Of a stretch of 64,000 bases of DNA, positions 17,441-26,552 are shown piece by piece; within the stretch, counting starts at the first letter, position 1, and each line of letters starts with the position of its first letter. The notes under the pieces were generated by a model that saw nothing but the letters and a program-made list of their open reading frames with translations, made no database searches and was not told where the DNA came from. This stretch comes from Candidatus Heimdallarchaeota archaeon (lineage in GTDB: Archaea > Asgardarchaeota > Heimdallarchaeia > Heimdallarchaeales > Kariarchaeaceae), in assembly GCA_030149205.1 (NCBI GenBank), contig JASBSB010000007.1:358473-422472 (forward strand). The letters run 5' to 3'. The position numbers and the translations under genes are program-made.

Positions 17441-19042
17441 GTGAAGAAACTGTTTTCTGTACTTGTCTTTCTTTTGCTTGTGCTGGGAGTTGTACCCTCA
17501 TTCTCTGTGGTGTCACCCACTGACATATCGTCATCAATATTACCTTCGACCAAACAGAGTGCTCCTATATCCATTAACGGGAACACGGACTTCACCAACC
17601 AGGCAAAACTGAATGGATGGAGAGGCAATGGCTCTGGTTCAAACCCTTTTATTATCGAGAATCTGTTGATTAATGGAAATGAATCCCTGTTTGGTGTCAT
17701 TATTCAAAACACTAATCTATCTTTTGTTTTGGCGAATATTACAGTAATTAACTGTGAGTATGGGATATATCTCTGGAAATCTAAGAATTTCCTGCTATCA
17801 TCCAATAGTGTGAGCTATACTAGAATTGGCGTATATCTTTGGAAAAGTAATGATGGGACTCTGAAAAATAACACAGTTACAGGATCAAACATTGCGGGGG
17901 TTTTAATTGAACTGAGTTATGGTATCACTCTTTCTAATAACTCGATCATTGATGCAAGTAATGTGGGTTTTTACGTAATGAATAGTGGGGACCTTCAAAT
18001 ATCTGGTAATAAGATCTATGGGTACCCCGGTGTGGGGATTCTAATTAATAGTGGACCAAACACTATGTTATTGAATAACACCGTTTCAGGAAGTCGAAAC
18101 GGAATTCAGATGGGTGGCAGTCCAAATTCAGTCATAAAAAGGAACACCCTATTTAATAATGGTAATAGTCTTAGTCTGTCCAGCAGTTCTAATTCTACTC
18201 TACAAGATAACGTAATTTACAGTAACACAGTGGGGATTGTGGTCAGTGATTCCAACAACAACAAAATTGTAAATAATACCGCGTTTAGCAATATAAGAGG
18301 GGGGATTGCCCTGATCCGTAGTATAAATTCTACATTTGCGGGAAACAAAGTTTCACTGAACTCAGACGGTATATCCATTACTGATTCCAGCGAAATACTT
18401 CTTGTGAACAACACAGCTACAAATAACAGTAAAACAGGGATCTCGGTTATAAGTTCAACAAGTTCAACCTTTATCAACAACACAGCTACAAATAATAGTA
18501 AAACAGGGATCTCGGTTATAAGTTCAACAAGTTCAACCTTTATCAACAACACAGCCTTTGATAACTCCCAGCAGTATTATTTAAGTGGAAGCACCTTTGT
18601 GAAGCTTCGAAAGAATGTAGCCCAGTCGACCAAGGTGAAACAGTTCACAATGAAGGAAAAGACCTTTGGGAACACCTTAAACTGGACAATCTATGATGAC
18701 AGACCAAGGAGCTATTTTGTGTACAACAACTCCAACCTTTACCTATCAGGTACATGGGTATCCGGGCTCAACTCGGTAAATCTTGATAATTTCACAAAGG
18801 GCACCTACAATCTGACAGTTGTCTTTAAAAATGGTTACGGAGATGTTATTAAGTACATGACCTGGTTAAATGTGCTATTCAATCCTCATCCAGAGAACAG
18901 AACCACCACAGCTAGCAAGTCAACCTCCATTCCCACAATATTTCCAACATCAAGTGTAACCACCCCAGGATTTTTGGGTGTATTTGCCCTCACCTTTTTG
19001 ATCATTCTTGTGGTTTTTCGAAGACGTATAAAAAGGCAGTAA
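17441..19042 (+). CDS. secreted NosD-like beta-helix surface protein with TPGF tail
   Basis: 533 aa, GTG start fixed by the duplicated promoter. Signal peptide (LFSVLVFLLLVLGVVPSFSV), shared module (PISINGNTDFTNQAK, NGWRGNGSGSNPF), about fifteen beta-helix rungs (85-390), Ig-like module (NTLNWTIYD to YGDVIKYMTWL), Ser/Thr stalk, TPGF + hydrophobic helix + RRRIKRQ. It contains a perfect-length 69-nt tandem duplication (one 23-residue rung). It is the longest of the four clustered paralogues, mainly through extra rungs. NosD-like folds bind carbohydrates or metals in known cases; here only a surface role is supported. Confidence 0.86.
   Translation: MKKLFSVLVFLLLVLGVVPSFSVVSPTDISSSILPSTKQSAPISINGNTDFTNQAKLNGWRGNGSGSNPFIIENLLINGNESLFGVIIQNTNLSFVLANITVINCEYGIYLWKSKNFLLSSNSVSYTRIGVYLWKSNDGTLKNNTVTGSNIAGVLIELSYGITLSNNSIIDASNVGFYVMNSGDLQISGNKIYGYPGVGILINSGPNTMLLNNTVSGSRNGIQMGGSPNSVIKRNTLFNNGNSLSLSSSSNSTLQDNVIYSNTVGIVVSDSNNNKIVNNTAFSNIRGGIALIRSINSTFAGNKVSLNSDGISITDSSEILLVNNTATNNSKTGISVISSTSSTFINNTATNNSKTGISVISSTSSTFINNTAFDNSQQYYLSGSTFVKLRKNVAQSTKVKQFTMKEKTFGNTLNWTIYDDRPRSYFVYNNSNLYLSGTWVSGLNSVNLDNFTKGTYNLTVVFKNGYGDVIKYMTWLNVLFNPHPENRTTTASKSTSIPTIFPTSSVTTPGFLGVFALTFLIILVVFRRRIKRQ
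18407..18544 (+). repeat. 69-nt tandem repeat, two copies (one beta-helix rung)
   Basis: Copy 1 is 18407-18475 and copy 2 is 18476-18544; they differ by a single base seen (AAC to AAT). Each encodes NNTATNNSKTGISVISS plus six more residues, 23 in all. The near identity means recent slippage or unequal exchange. Confidence 0.95.
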
Positions 19043-19145
19043 TACCAGTTTCCCAGAACCATTTGTTCTTATTTCTTGTAAGAAGTGATCAAATAATTGA
19101 GAGGCATTTCCTAAGAGATAGGTTTCTGCCTGATTAGGGTGTTAA

Positions 19146-19418
19146 CAACATAGCTTGTTGGTAGAAAAACATCTGGATTTTATCGAACATGCAAGGATTG
19201 AGAAATTTAATGGGATTCAGCTTTATGTGGATCGACCAGAGAATATCATAATCAACAAGCTTTTGCTTGGAACGGAACAGGATTTAGAGGACGCAGTATC
19301 AGTCTTTGTAAGAAACTATAAAACCCTTGATAAGGATGAAATGGAGCTCCTAGCAAGCAAATATAGTGTTTTAAAGGAATTTATCAGCTTTGTAAAAGAG
19401 ACCGAATCTTTGATGTAA
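19146..19418 (+). pseudogene. C-terminal remnant of a nucleotidyltransferase
   Basis: The frame opens after a stop at 19143 and has only TTG starts (19155). The 87 residues contain YVDRPENIIINKLLLGTEQD followed by LEDAVSVF, which matches the last part of AbiEii/DUF6036-type nucleotidyltransferases, where a Pro-Glu, a Lys-Leu and a D-L-E-D follow the catalytic domain. The catalytic GS...D-x-D part is missing, and I find no continuation in other frames upstream. No good TATA box is seen. Most likely a truncated relic; a small stand-alone protein cannot be ruled out. Confidence 0.5.
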
Positions 19419-19473
19419 TTTCACTAAGGATTCAACAATCTAGAACCTTTTGTGTGATTAATAAAATAAACAG

Positions 19474-19896
19474 ATGATGAACATTCAAAGAATCTCTCCA
19501 GAAGAGACCTTTTCCCTTAGAACAAGGCTTCTTGATCCAAATAGAACATGGAGAGATGGTGATGAAACAGCCATTCATTATGGTGCATTCATTGATGGAG
19601 AGGTTGTCGGGGTGGCAAGTTTTTTTCGACAGAATCAAGATGAGGAAATACAAAACGGTCACTGGAGGCTACGTGGGATGGCAGTTGATGAGCTTTTTCA
19701 GGGGAAGGATATTGGTAGGGCTCTGGTCAGCACATTCTTATCCAATCACCAGTATCAAGAGATCTGGTGCAATGCTCGCCGAGGTGTTGAGGGATTCTAT
19801 GTAAAGCTGGGTTTTCTTCCCACCTATGAATTTGAGAGAAAAACAGGTGTCTGGGTCACAAGAATGGTTTTGAAATCTGAGGATGGATTCAATTAA
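19474..19896 (+). CDS. GNAT family N-acetyltransferase
   Basis: 140 aa, ATG start (a second ATG follows at once). The GNAT fold is visible: GVASFF strand, WRLRGMAVDELFQGKDIGRA with the acetyl-CoA binding loop in a slightly varied Q-G-K-D-I-G-R-A form, then the C-terminal VEGFYVKLGF motif. It transfers an acetyl group from acetyl-CoA to an amine; the substrate is unknown. Cytoplasmic. It stands alone between a gene remnant and a decayed beta-helix tail. Confidence 0.82.
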   Translation: MMNIQRISPEETFSLRTRLLDPNRTWRDGDETAIHYGAFIDGEVVGVASFFRQNQDEEIQNGHWRLRGMAVDELFQGKDIGRALVSTFLSNHQYQEIWCNARRGVEGFYVKLGFLPTYEFERKTGVWVTRMVLKSEDGFN

Positions 19897-19969
19897 TGAT
19901 TAACTTGTTCGATTCAACTTTGAACAAATCCTCCGTATTAATAGCAGGTCTGTTCCTAATTTAGGGTGA

Positions 19970-20218
19970 TATGGCATCTACGCCCACGACTCCTCATATG
20001 CCGCCCTGAGCAATAATCTTATACTAGGTAATAGCTACGGGGTCAGACTTTCTTTTTGTCCAAACAGTATTTTGATTAACAACACCTTCATTAAAAATAG
20101 CTCATTCGAGATCTTAATAAACACAGCGAAACTACTGATTGATGCAAGGTTGCTTATCGCTCTTTTGATTCCAACAACTTTTGGCTTAATTTATTTCAGG
20201 AAAAAGAGAAATATATAA
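19970..20218 (+). pseudogene. decayed tail of a NosD-like beta-helix surface protein
   Basis: This frame has no usable start and is preceded directly by a stop, but encodes YGIYAHDSSYAALSNNLI and NSYGVRLSFCPNSILINNTF, clear beta-helix rungs, then a hydrophobic stretch (LLIALLIPTTFGLIYF) and RKKRNI before TAA at 20216. Signal peptide, family module and Ig-like module are gone. It is the remains of a sixth member of the family encoded at 8940-19042. Confidence 0.7.
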
Positions 20219-20281
20219 GGCTAAAATAATATCCTAGATTAGTGTCTCTCTTAATTTAGAGGTACTTGCGTTGATTTAAAC

Positions 20282-20332
20282 ATGGAAAATTTAAATCCAG
20301 ATCAATTAAATCCAGATCTATTGAGTCACTAA
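20282..20332 (+). CDS. possible 16-aa ORF with LNPD repeat
   Basis: MENLNPDQLNPDLLSH is encoded from an ATG with CTTAATTTA centred about 27 nt upstream, the same layout as genuine starts here. The repeat comes from a 15-nt direct duplication. It precedes the permease gene by 56 nt. It could be a leader peptide or chance. Confidence 0.2.
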   Translation: MENLNPDQLNPDLLSH

Positions 20333-20388
20333 TTCTTACGCATCTCTGAGAAAAAGTTTATCTTCAGAATAAATCTGTAAAATTTGCC

Positions 20389-21651
20389 GTGTATGAGGTA
20401 ATTATTCCCTGGGTGCTGCTTATTCTGGTTAATCTCTCACTTATCATCAGAAGGATTGGTAAACTGGAGGTACCTGCCTGGGCAGCATTTATGTTTGCTG
20501 CTATAATTTTGTTGAACACAGAGAACTACTCAATAAAACAGGCTGAGGGAGTCATTCTCTCCCAGATCAATGTTTTTTTCTTCCTCTTTGGGATGTTTGT
20601 TTTGGTAAATGCACTTGAGCAGAGTGGGTTGCTGGAATACCTATCTGTAAAACTACTGTCAAGGACGGGAAACCAGAACAGGCTTCTGTTTGCCATAGTC
20701 TTTGGGTTTGGGCTCAGTGCATCTCTGCTGATCAATGATACCATTGCCATCCTGGGACCCATTGTGCTCATTAAATTTGCCGGTTTGACAAATCGCAACA
20801 AAAAAGCAGATGTCCTGGCTGTTGCCTACGCAGTCTCCTTTGGGTCAGCACTCTTTTTAACGGGTAACCCACAGAACTTTATTCTTGCCAGTGCTGGAGG
20901 TGTCAATTTTCTGGAGTTTGCTGTTTATGCAGCTTTTCCAACCCTCATTGCCCTCACTTCAGCATATTTTTTTATTCGAAAATTTGTCAATGGGAATCAT
21001 ACCTCCTTTGCTCCAAATAGTATTCAGCTACCAGAGGTCAAGAATCCAGAGCTTGGTAAATGGGCTCTGATCTCTCTTGGATTGGTGTTCGTTGGTCTGC
21101 TCCTCTCTCCTCTTCTTGGGCTTGATAGTGCCTTTGTAATTCTCTCTGTCAGTGCAGTCTTTTTGTTCTTCAGAAATGAGAGAGATGAGATCTTAGGTGG
21201 GATGAACTGGGGGATATTTATTTTCTTTGCAGGGATGTTCGTGGTCATTGATGCAGTCACACACACCACCGTCTTCAGAACCTCCTTGATCCCTTGGGTG
21301 GGTTCGATGAGCTACACCTTTCCATCGTTTGTTCTCTTTGTATCAATGGTGTTTGTGCTCTCTCAGGTGTTCTCTAATGTTCCAGTTGCGGTATTGTTGG
21401 CTGGTATCATGCCTGGGACTGCAATAGATCACCCCCTCTTCTGGGTTGGGGCGGCTGTCGTCTCCACCTTTGCAGGTGCCACCACCATCATGGGTGCAGC
21501 AAGCAATATTATCGTACTTGAGACAGCAAGAAAGGAGGGTGTAAAGATATCTTGGTTAGAGTTCAGCAAGTATGGGGTTCCAATGTCAATTCTTGCATTG
21601 TTAGGTACTATTCTCTTTGCTGGTATACTATTTCTGAGCGGTGCAATATGA
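20389..21651 (+). CDS. ArsB/NhaD/SLC13-type (IT superfamily) ion permease
   Basis: 420 aa, GTG start, about eleven TM helices. Two family motifs are seen at the re-entrant positions: SASLLINDTIAILGPIVL in the first half and GNPQNFILASAGG, with the second-half counterpart FSNVPVAVLLAG and AGATTIMGAASNIIV. This two-fold repeat is typical of the ion transporter superfamily that includes ArsB arsenite carriers, NhaD Na+/H+ antiporters and SLC13 transporters. The substrate cannot be set from sequence; arsenite is tempting because an ArsM-like gene is at 48 kb, but they are not linked. TATA-like GTTTATC is about 30 nt upstream. Confidence 0.82.
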   Translation: MYEVIIPWVLLILVNLSLIIRRIGKLEVPAWAAFMFAAIILLNTENYSIKQAEGVILSQINVFFFLFGMFVLVNALEQSGLLEYLSVKLLSRTGNQNRLLFAIVFGFGLSASLLINDTIAILGPIVLIKFAGLTNRNKKADVLAVAYAVSFGSALFLTGNPQNFILASAGGVNFLEFAVYAAFPTLIALTSAYFFIRKFVNGNHTSFAPNSIQLPEVKNPELGKWALISLGLVFVGLLLSPLLGLDSAFVILSVSAVFLFFRNERDEILGGMNWGIFIFFAGMFVVIDAVTHTTVFRTSLIPWVGSMSYTFPSFVLFVSMVFVLSQVFSNVPVAVLLAGIMPGTAIDHPLFWVGAAVVSTFAGATTIMGAASNIIVLETARKEGVKISWLEFSKYGVPMSILALLGTILFAGILFLSGAI

Positions 21652-21884
21652 CACCTAAACTCTTGAAAGTGTTAATTTTATAAGAGCGATGAGTAAATCA
21701 AATTGATTTCTTTTTTATAATTTTTTACACAACGTTGTTAAGAAACCCCATAGTATTTCACTTGGAGGATAGATTTATTTGAGACAAAAAAACATTTATT
21801 CATTTCTATGATATTTTACTATTTATCCCAAGGAACAGTTGGCTTGAAATAAATTTAGTACGTTTCTCCAATTGATTGATTTCT

Positions 21885-22358
21885 TCAAACCTTCTCATCA
21901 CAAAGTCTAAGATGATGCTGGAATCTGACCACCTGACCAGAATGCTCAATAAAATGAAACACAAAGAATCTGATTACCTCTCGCAAAGGTTTATCCTTCT
22001 TGGTATAGGGGTGATAAACCATCTCATCAAGGGATATATGCTCCTCTCCGTATTTTGTCAGCTCGTCCAATGCGATATCATAGGCTTGAAACAGCTGTTC
22101 TGTTGGTTTGAGCTTTGGATCTACCTTTAGTTCAAGCTTCATTGCATCTATGGTGGGATCACGTGATCCTAGAATGAACCTGTACAGCGAATCTGCACCA
22201 TGAATGCCGATTGTAAGTGGGGATTGCCCATCACCAGGAATCACTTTTGTGAGTAGGGTCTCAACATCCTCTCCTTCATTGTTCCGTTTCTCAAATAAAT
22301 ATTCTGCGTATCCTTTTGCCATCTTTACCTGTTCTATAAAATCGATCAGGACATTCAC
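21885..22358 (-). CDS. DinB-like four-helix metal-binding protein
   Basis: 157 aa. Four-helix-bundle pattern with His at 53 (GIHGADSLYR), and H135 and H139 in FHFIEHSGQVVRFQ, the layout of the DinB/YfiT metal triad. Members are thiol transferases, hydrolases or stress proteins; the exact reaction is unknown. ATG start with CTTTTATAG centred about 26 nt upstream on the minus strand. It is monocistronic and convergent with the permease gene. Confidence 0.72.
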   Translation of the reverse strand: MNVLIDFIEQVKMAKGYAEYLFEKRNNEGEDVETLLTKVIPGDGQSPLTIGIHGADSLYRFILGSRDPTIDAMKLELKVDPKLKPTEQLFQAYDIALDELTKYGEEHISLDEMVYHPYTKKDKPLREVIRFFVFHFIEHSGQVVRFQHHLRLCDEKV

Positions 22359-22545
22359 AAACTATCACTTGATTATTACTATAAAAGTTTCATTGATGTG
22401 ACTGTGACTTTTTCTAATGCATGGTCATCTAATTAAAAGTCTGGATATAATCTAATTAGGTGAATGTTGCTAGCCGAAGCACTTTTGCACCAAGTTAGCT
22501 TAAAATATGTATATTCGCTGTGAAACTTGTGTTCTCAGAAGGGTT

Positions 22546-22554
22546 AATTTATTA
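22546..22554 (+). promoter_or_regulatory. TATA box of mgtA
   Basis: AATTTATTA is centred 26 nt before the ATG at 22576, so the mRNA is probably leaderless. No riboswitch-sized leader is possible from this promoter. Confidence 0.5.
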
Positions 22555-22575
22555 ATGAATCATTAATTCCACCCT

Positions 22576-25137
22576 ATGTCACCCGAACCCGAGATGCCTT
22601 CAATAAACGAGATTTTGACATCTGATATAGCCTCACTGTACACTTCTTTAGGTACAGAGGAAAATGGCTTAACTGAGGAGCTAGTTAATGAGAGACAGGC
22701 TATATATGGGCCTAACACATTAACAGGGACAAAAAAGACACTTGTTCCAATAGCCTTTCTCTCACACTTTAAGAGCCCTGTTGTGATCCTTTTGCTGTTT
22801 GCAGCGATTGTTTCTGGATTTCTAGGTGATCCAGTTGATGCAACAATAATCATGGTCATCGTATTTATTTCAGCCACATTGGACTTTTATCAGGAATACA
22901 ACTCAGGAAAAGCAGTGGAGCTATTGAAGAAGAAGATTTCCACAAAGGTTACTGTTATCAGATCTGGAGTAAGCACGTCCGTTTCTCTAAGTGATTTGGT
23001 TCCTGGGGATGTCATTAAACTGACAGCAGGTGACATGATTCCTGCAGATTGCAGGTTGATCTCTTCCAAGGACCTCTTTATAAATCAATCTGCGATTACT
23101 GGTGAGTCTTTCCCGGTGGAAAAGTCAGCCATGCCATTGAAAGATGGGTCTTTGGCTGCTTCTGATTGGAACAATTTTCTGTTTATGGGTTCATCTGTCG
23201 TGTCTGGCACAGCAAGAGCCCTTGTGGTGAGAACAGGTGGCCAGACTGAGTATGGGCAGATCACACAGAAGCTTAAGCAAAGAGACACCCAAACTGAGTT
23301 TGACAGAGGTCTACGTAGATTTTCAATTCTTATAATTCAGATGACCTTCATATTGGTTGTGTTTGTCTTCTTTGTGAACACTTTAAACAACAAAAATCTG
23401 TTTAAGTCACTTCTATTTTCTGTAGCATTAGCTGTGGGACTAACTCCAGACCTACTACCAGTTATCATCTCAATTAATCTCTCCAAAGGGGCCTTAACAA
23501 TGGCAAAGGAGGGTGTCATTGTCAAAAAACTGAGTTCCATACAAAATTTTGGAAGTATGGATGTGTTGTGTACTGACAAAACAGGAACATTGACAATGAA
23601 TCAGGTAAGTCTTGTAAAACACATTGATTACAAGGGAGATGAGGATGATTTGGTTCTCCAACTCTCTTATGTCAGCAGCTCTTTTGAAACTGGGTTAAGT
23701 AGCCCACTTAATGAGGCTATCTTGAAACATGAAAAACTGGATATAGCAAAATTTACCAAAATTGATGAAATTCCCTTTGACTTCAACAGAAAACGGGTCT
23801 CAATAGTCAGTGAATCTCAAGGGATTCGCAGGTTAACCTGTAAAGGTGCACCAGAAGAGGTATTTTCTGTCTGCAGTATGGTTCAAAAAAACGGGGAGAC
23901 TGTTGCATTAGAGGGTGAAATTTCTGAAGAGATTCAACAGTTGTATACTTCTCTTTCATCAGAAGGGTACCGAGTTTTAGCAGTTGCCTACAAACAGGTT
24001 GAAAACACCAGAGATAATTATTCCAAGACAGATGAACGTGACATGATTTTTCTTGGGTACATTGCATTTATTGACCCACCCAAGCCTACAGCTGGTGAAG
24101 CAGTACGAAGTCTGAATTCAATGGGTGTTAAGGTCAAGATTGTTACTGGGGATAATGAGCTTGTGACAAAGAACATATGTAATCAAATTGGGTTTACAAT
24201 CACCGGAATTATCACAGGTGCTGACATTGCAGGAATGAATGATGATTCACTTGCACGTTCAGTCACCCAAGCAAATGTCTTTGTAAGAGTTTCTCCAGCC
24301 CAAAAAAGTCGAATTATTCAGGCTCTCAGAAATAACAATCAGGTGGTGGGTTTCATGGGTGATGGGATTAATGATGCTCCATCAATGAAAATCTCAGATG
24401 TAGGAATCAGTGTTGATAATGCTGTTGATGTGGCCAAAGAGACCGCAGATATAATCCTAGTAGAGAGCAACCTTAATTTTCTGAGAAAAGGTATAATGGT
24501 TGGACGAAAAACCTTTGGAAACACATTGAAATATATTCTTATGGGTGTCAGCTCAAACTTCGGAAATATGTTCAGTATGGCAGGCGCATCTGTTTTTCTA
24601 CCCTTCTTTCCAATGTTACCGACTCAGATCCTTCTGAACAATCTCCTCTCTGATATCAGTCAAACGTCAATTCCCTCAGATAATGTGGATGAGGAATATG
24701 TCCGAAAGCCCAAGAAATGGAATATCTCTTACATTCGTAACTTTATGCTGGTTTTCGGCCCAATAAGCTCAGTATTTGACTTTGTGACCTTCTATTTTCT
24801 ATTAAACGTGTTTCATGTCACTCCGAGTGTGTTTCAGACCTCCTGGTTTTTGGAGTCACTGCTCACTCAGACTCTCATAATCTTCTCTATACGAACTGTG
24901 AAGGTACCATTCTTCAAAAGCTACCCCAGCAGATTATTGATTCTCACAACAACCCTGGTGTTAATATTCGCCTTCGTCCTTCCTTATACACCATTTGCCT
25001 TGTTTTTCAATTTTGAGCAACCACCCACAAATATCTATTACCTTTTTGTGCTCATCGTTGCAATGTATTTTGTTCTTGTAGAACTTGTTAAGAAATGGTT
25101 CTTTACCAAATTCACCTATCTGACCGAAAAGTCATAA
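22576..25137 (+). CDS. mgtA: MgtA-type P-type ATPase, Mg2+ importer
   Basis: 853 aa, ten TM helices. Actuator TGES at 175-178; phosphorylation site DKTGTLTMNQ with D334; nucleotide domain; hinge GDGINDAP at 595-602 followed by SDVGISVDNAVDVAKETADI. The MgtA/MgtB (P3B) signature is clear in FGNTLKYILMGVSSNFGNMF and in LPTQILLNNLLSDISQTSIP. It would import Mg2+ at the cytoplasmic membrane using ATP. All catalytic residues are present. Ca2+ or Na+ ATPases are less likely given the M5-M6 sequence. The gene is monocistronic. Confidence 0.93.
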   Translation: MSPEPEMPSINEILTSDIASLYTSLGTEENGLTEELVNERQAIYGPNTLTGTKKTLVPIAFLSHFKSPVVILLLFAAIVSGFLGDPVDATIIMVIVFISATLDFYQEYNSGKAVELLKKKISTKVTVIRSGVSTSVSLSDLVPGDVIKLTAGDMIPADCRLISSKDLFINQSAITGESFPVEKSAMPLKDGSLAASDWNNFLFMGSSVVSGTARALVVRTGGQTEYGQITQKLKQRDTQTEFDRGLRRFSILIIQMTFILVVFVFFVNTLNNKNLFKSLLFSVALAVGLTPDLLPVIISINLSKGALTMAKEGVIVKKLSSIQNFGSMDVLCTDKTGTLTMNQVSLVKHIDYKGDEDDLVLQLSYVSSSFETGLSSPLNEAILKHEKLDIAKFTKIDEIPFDFNRKRVSIVSESQGIRRLTCKGAPEEVFSVCSMVQKNGETVALEGEISEEIQQLYTSLSSEGYRVLAVAYKQVENTRDNYSKTDERDMIFLGYIAFIDPPKPTAGEAVRSLNSMGVKVKIVTGDNELVTKNICNQIGFTITGIITGADIAGMNDDSLARSVTQANVFVRVSPAQKSRIIQALRNNNQVVGFMGDGINDAPSMKISDVGISVDNAVDVAKETADIILVESNLNFLRKGIMVGRKTFGNTLKYILMGVSSNFGNMFSMAGASVFLPFFPMLPTQILLNNLLSDISQTSIPSDNVDEEYVRKPKKWNISYIRNFMLVFGPISSVFDFVTFYFLLNVFHVTPSVFQTSWFLESLLTQTLIIFSIRTVKVPFFKSYPSRLLILTTTLVLIFAFVLPYTPFALFFNFEQPPTNIYYLFVLIVAMYFVLVELVKKWFFTKFTYLTEKS

Positions 25138-25693
25138 TTAATTCAAATCCTCTCTGAACAATAGCCTCTATGACAATGTAGTTGATGATTTATATAATTT
25201 ATTTATGACATCATTAGTTTTATTTCTCGCAGCTCTAAAAAATGAAACAATCGCACCTCCTAAATTTTTAGCAACATTGAAGGTCCACAGAAGATTGACT
25301 TTTTAGCCTTTATTGCTCATTTGGATCATTATGGATTGACAAGACCAGGTTACAGAATAGCAATTAGGTTTGTAGAAACGTCTGTAGTAGAGGTGGAGTC
25401 ACATTCCAATTACGCCATTTTTTACCCATTTGTTGATTATTGAAATAATAAAATGTCTTTTGTCTACAAAAATTCTATGCTTTAGTTGCTAGTTTAGGAA
25501 TTTCACGTCTATTTGGATTGATGTTACCAGAATTGCATAGATTCATTTTTACAGATAGCGTTGCTAAAAGTAAAACAGGTGAAAGAGAAGTTACATTAAT
25601 AAATTGGAATTTGTGAATAGTTATAAAAATTTTATCACATTTTTTCATGGTAAATATGTTTAGTTTAAAAATATAAATTCTAACGGGAAATTA
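25138..25693. other. gene-poor AT-rich region with a coding relic
   Basis: No complete gene. Two stretches keep protein-like frames: one following the mgtA stop to about 25305, and 25264-25443 (listed). Neither has a credible start. The rest is AT-rich without clear structure. Confidence 0.4.
25264..25443 (+). pseudogene. open frame without start, probable relic
   Basis: A 59-codon open stretch encodes KIDFLAFIAHLDHYGLTRPG and later FVETSVVEVESHSNYAIFYP. Composition is protein-like, but the frame opens after TAA and has no start codon at its beginning. The parent family is not recognised. Confidence 0.25.
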
Positions 25694-26203
25694 ATGCAAA
25701 CTAAATTTGAAAGAATATTTTCAGTATACCGAATACCAATTATAATAGTTATATCGGGCTTTGTTATTCTATTTGGCATCTATTCAATACTGAATAATTA
25801 TTTTTTTAATGGAAATTCTGTAAAATCAATATTTCTGACATCAATAATTTTTGCATCCATTTTAAACTTAGTATTGATTATTAAAAATTTTTATCTCTTT
25901 AATAAAGCAATAAATCTTGCAAAACAAAATAGCACTAAAACAATTTTAATTTATGTATTTGCTGATAGATTAATCATATATTTCACATTGTTATTTTACC
26001 TTTTAATTGTAAATCCATTTACTCCGTTATACTATTTTTCTAATATTATAATAGTCCAAGAACCGTTTTCAGTTTCTTTTATCTTATTATTAGTTATTTT
26101 GTTTAGTAGTACATTGGAGATTATAGGTACTAAATTTATAAACAAGCGCTGGGGAGATAATATAACCACCTCATTTGTAAATTATAAGATAACAGGTTCT
26201 TGA
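25694..26203 (+). CDS. hypothetical four-TM membrane protein
   Basis: 169 aa, ATG start, four hydrophobic segments (about 14-34, 45-65, 82-104, 122-143) with short loops. No motif is recognised. Codons are more AT-rich than in the neighbours, and the gene sits alone between two gene-poor stretches, so it may be recently acquired or evolving fast. Confidence 0.55.
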   Translation: MQTKFERIFSVYRIPIIIVISGFVILFGIYSILNNYFFNGNSVKSIFLTSIIFASILNLVLIIKNFYLFNKAINLAKQNSTKTILIYVFADRLIIYFTLLFYLLIVNPFTPLYYFSNIIIVQEPFSVSFILLLVILFSSTLEIIGTKFINKRWGDNITTSFVNYKITGS

Positions 26204-26453
26204 GTTTATGGGCTCTTTGTTTTAAACAAATTGGATAATTCAACACAAAATGGGGTATTATTTATTTTTTGGTAGAATCTAGGCAAAGGTTTGAACCATT
26301 TTATTAAGAAAATTTACACTCTAGTAAAGCAAAAGCTTCTGTTCTACCTAAAGAAAACATTATTTCAATAAATCAAAAATTACCTAATTCACCCTAATTT
26401 TTATTAGTTATTCAAAATCTGATCTAACCCCCTATCTCATGAATTAATATCGA

Positions 26454-26552
26454 TTATATCTGTGGTCTGATAAAGATAAAGATGAAAAATAACGTGAAAA
26501 ATATTAGCTCACCAAATATGACAAATATATTTTGTTTTTGTGTAGTTGACAT
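26454..26552 (-). CDS. possible 32-aa single-TM peptide
   Basis: From an ATG the frame encodes MSTTQKQNIFVIFGELIFFT, then LFFIFIFIRPQI and a stop. It has a polar N-terminus, one hydrophobic helix and a short basic tail, as in real small membrane proteins. TATTAAAATT lies about 35 nt upstream. AT-rich DNA easily makes such frames, so confidence is low. Confidence 0.2.
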   Translation of the reverse strand: MSTTQKQNIFVIFGELIFFTLFFIFIFIRPQI

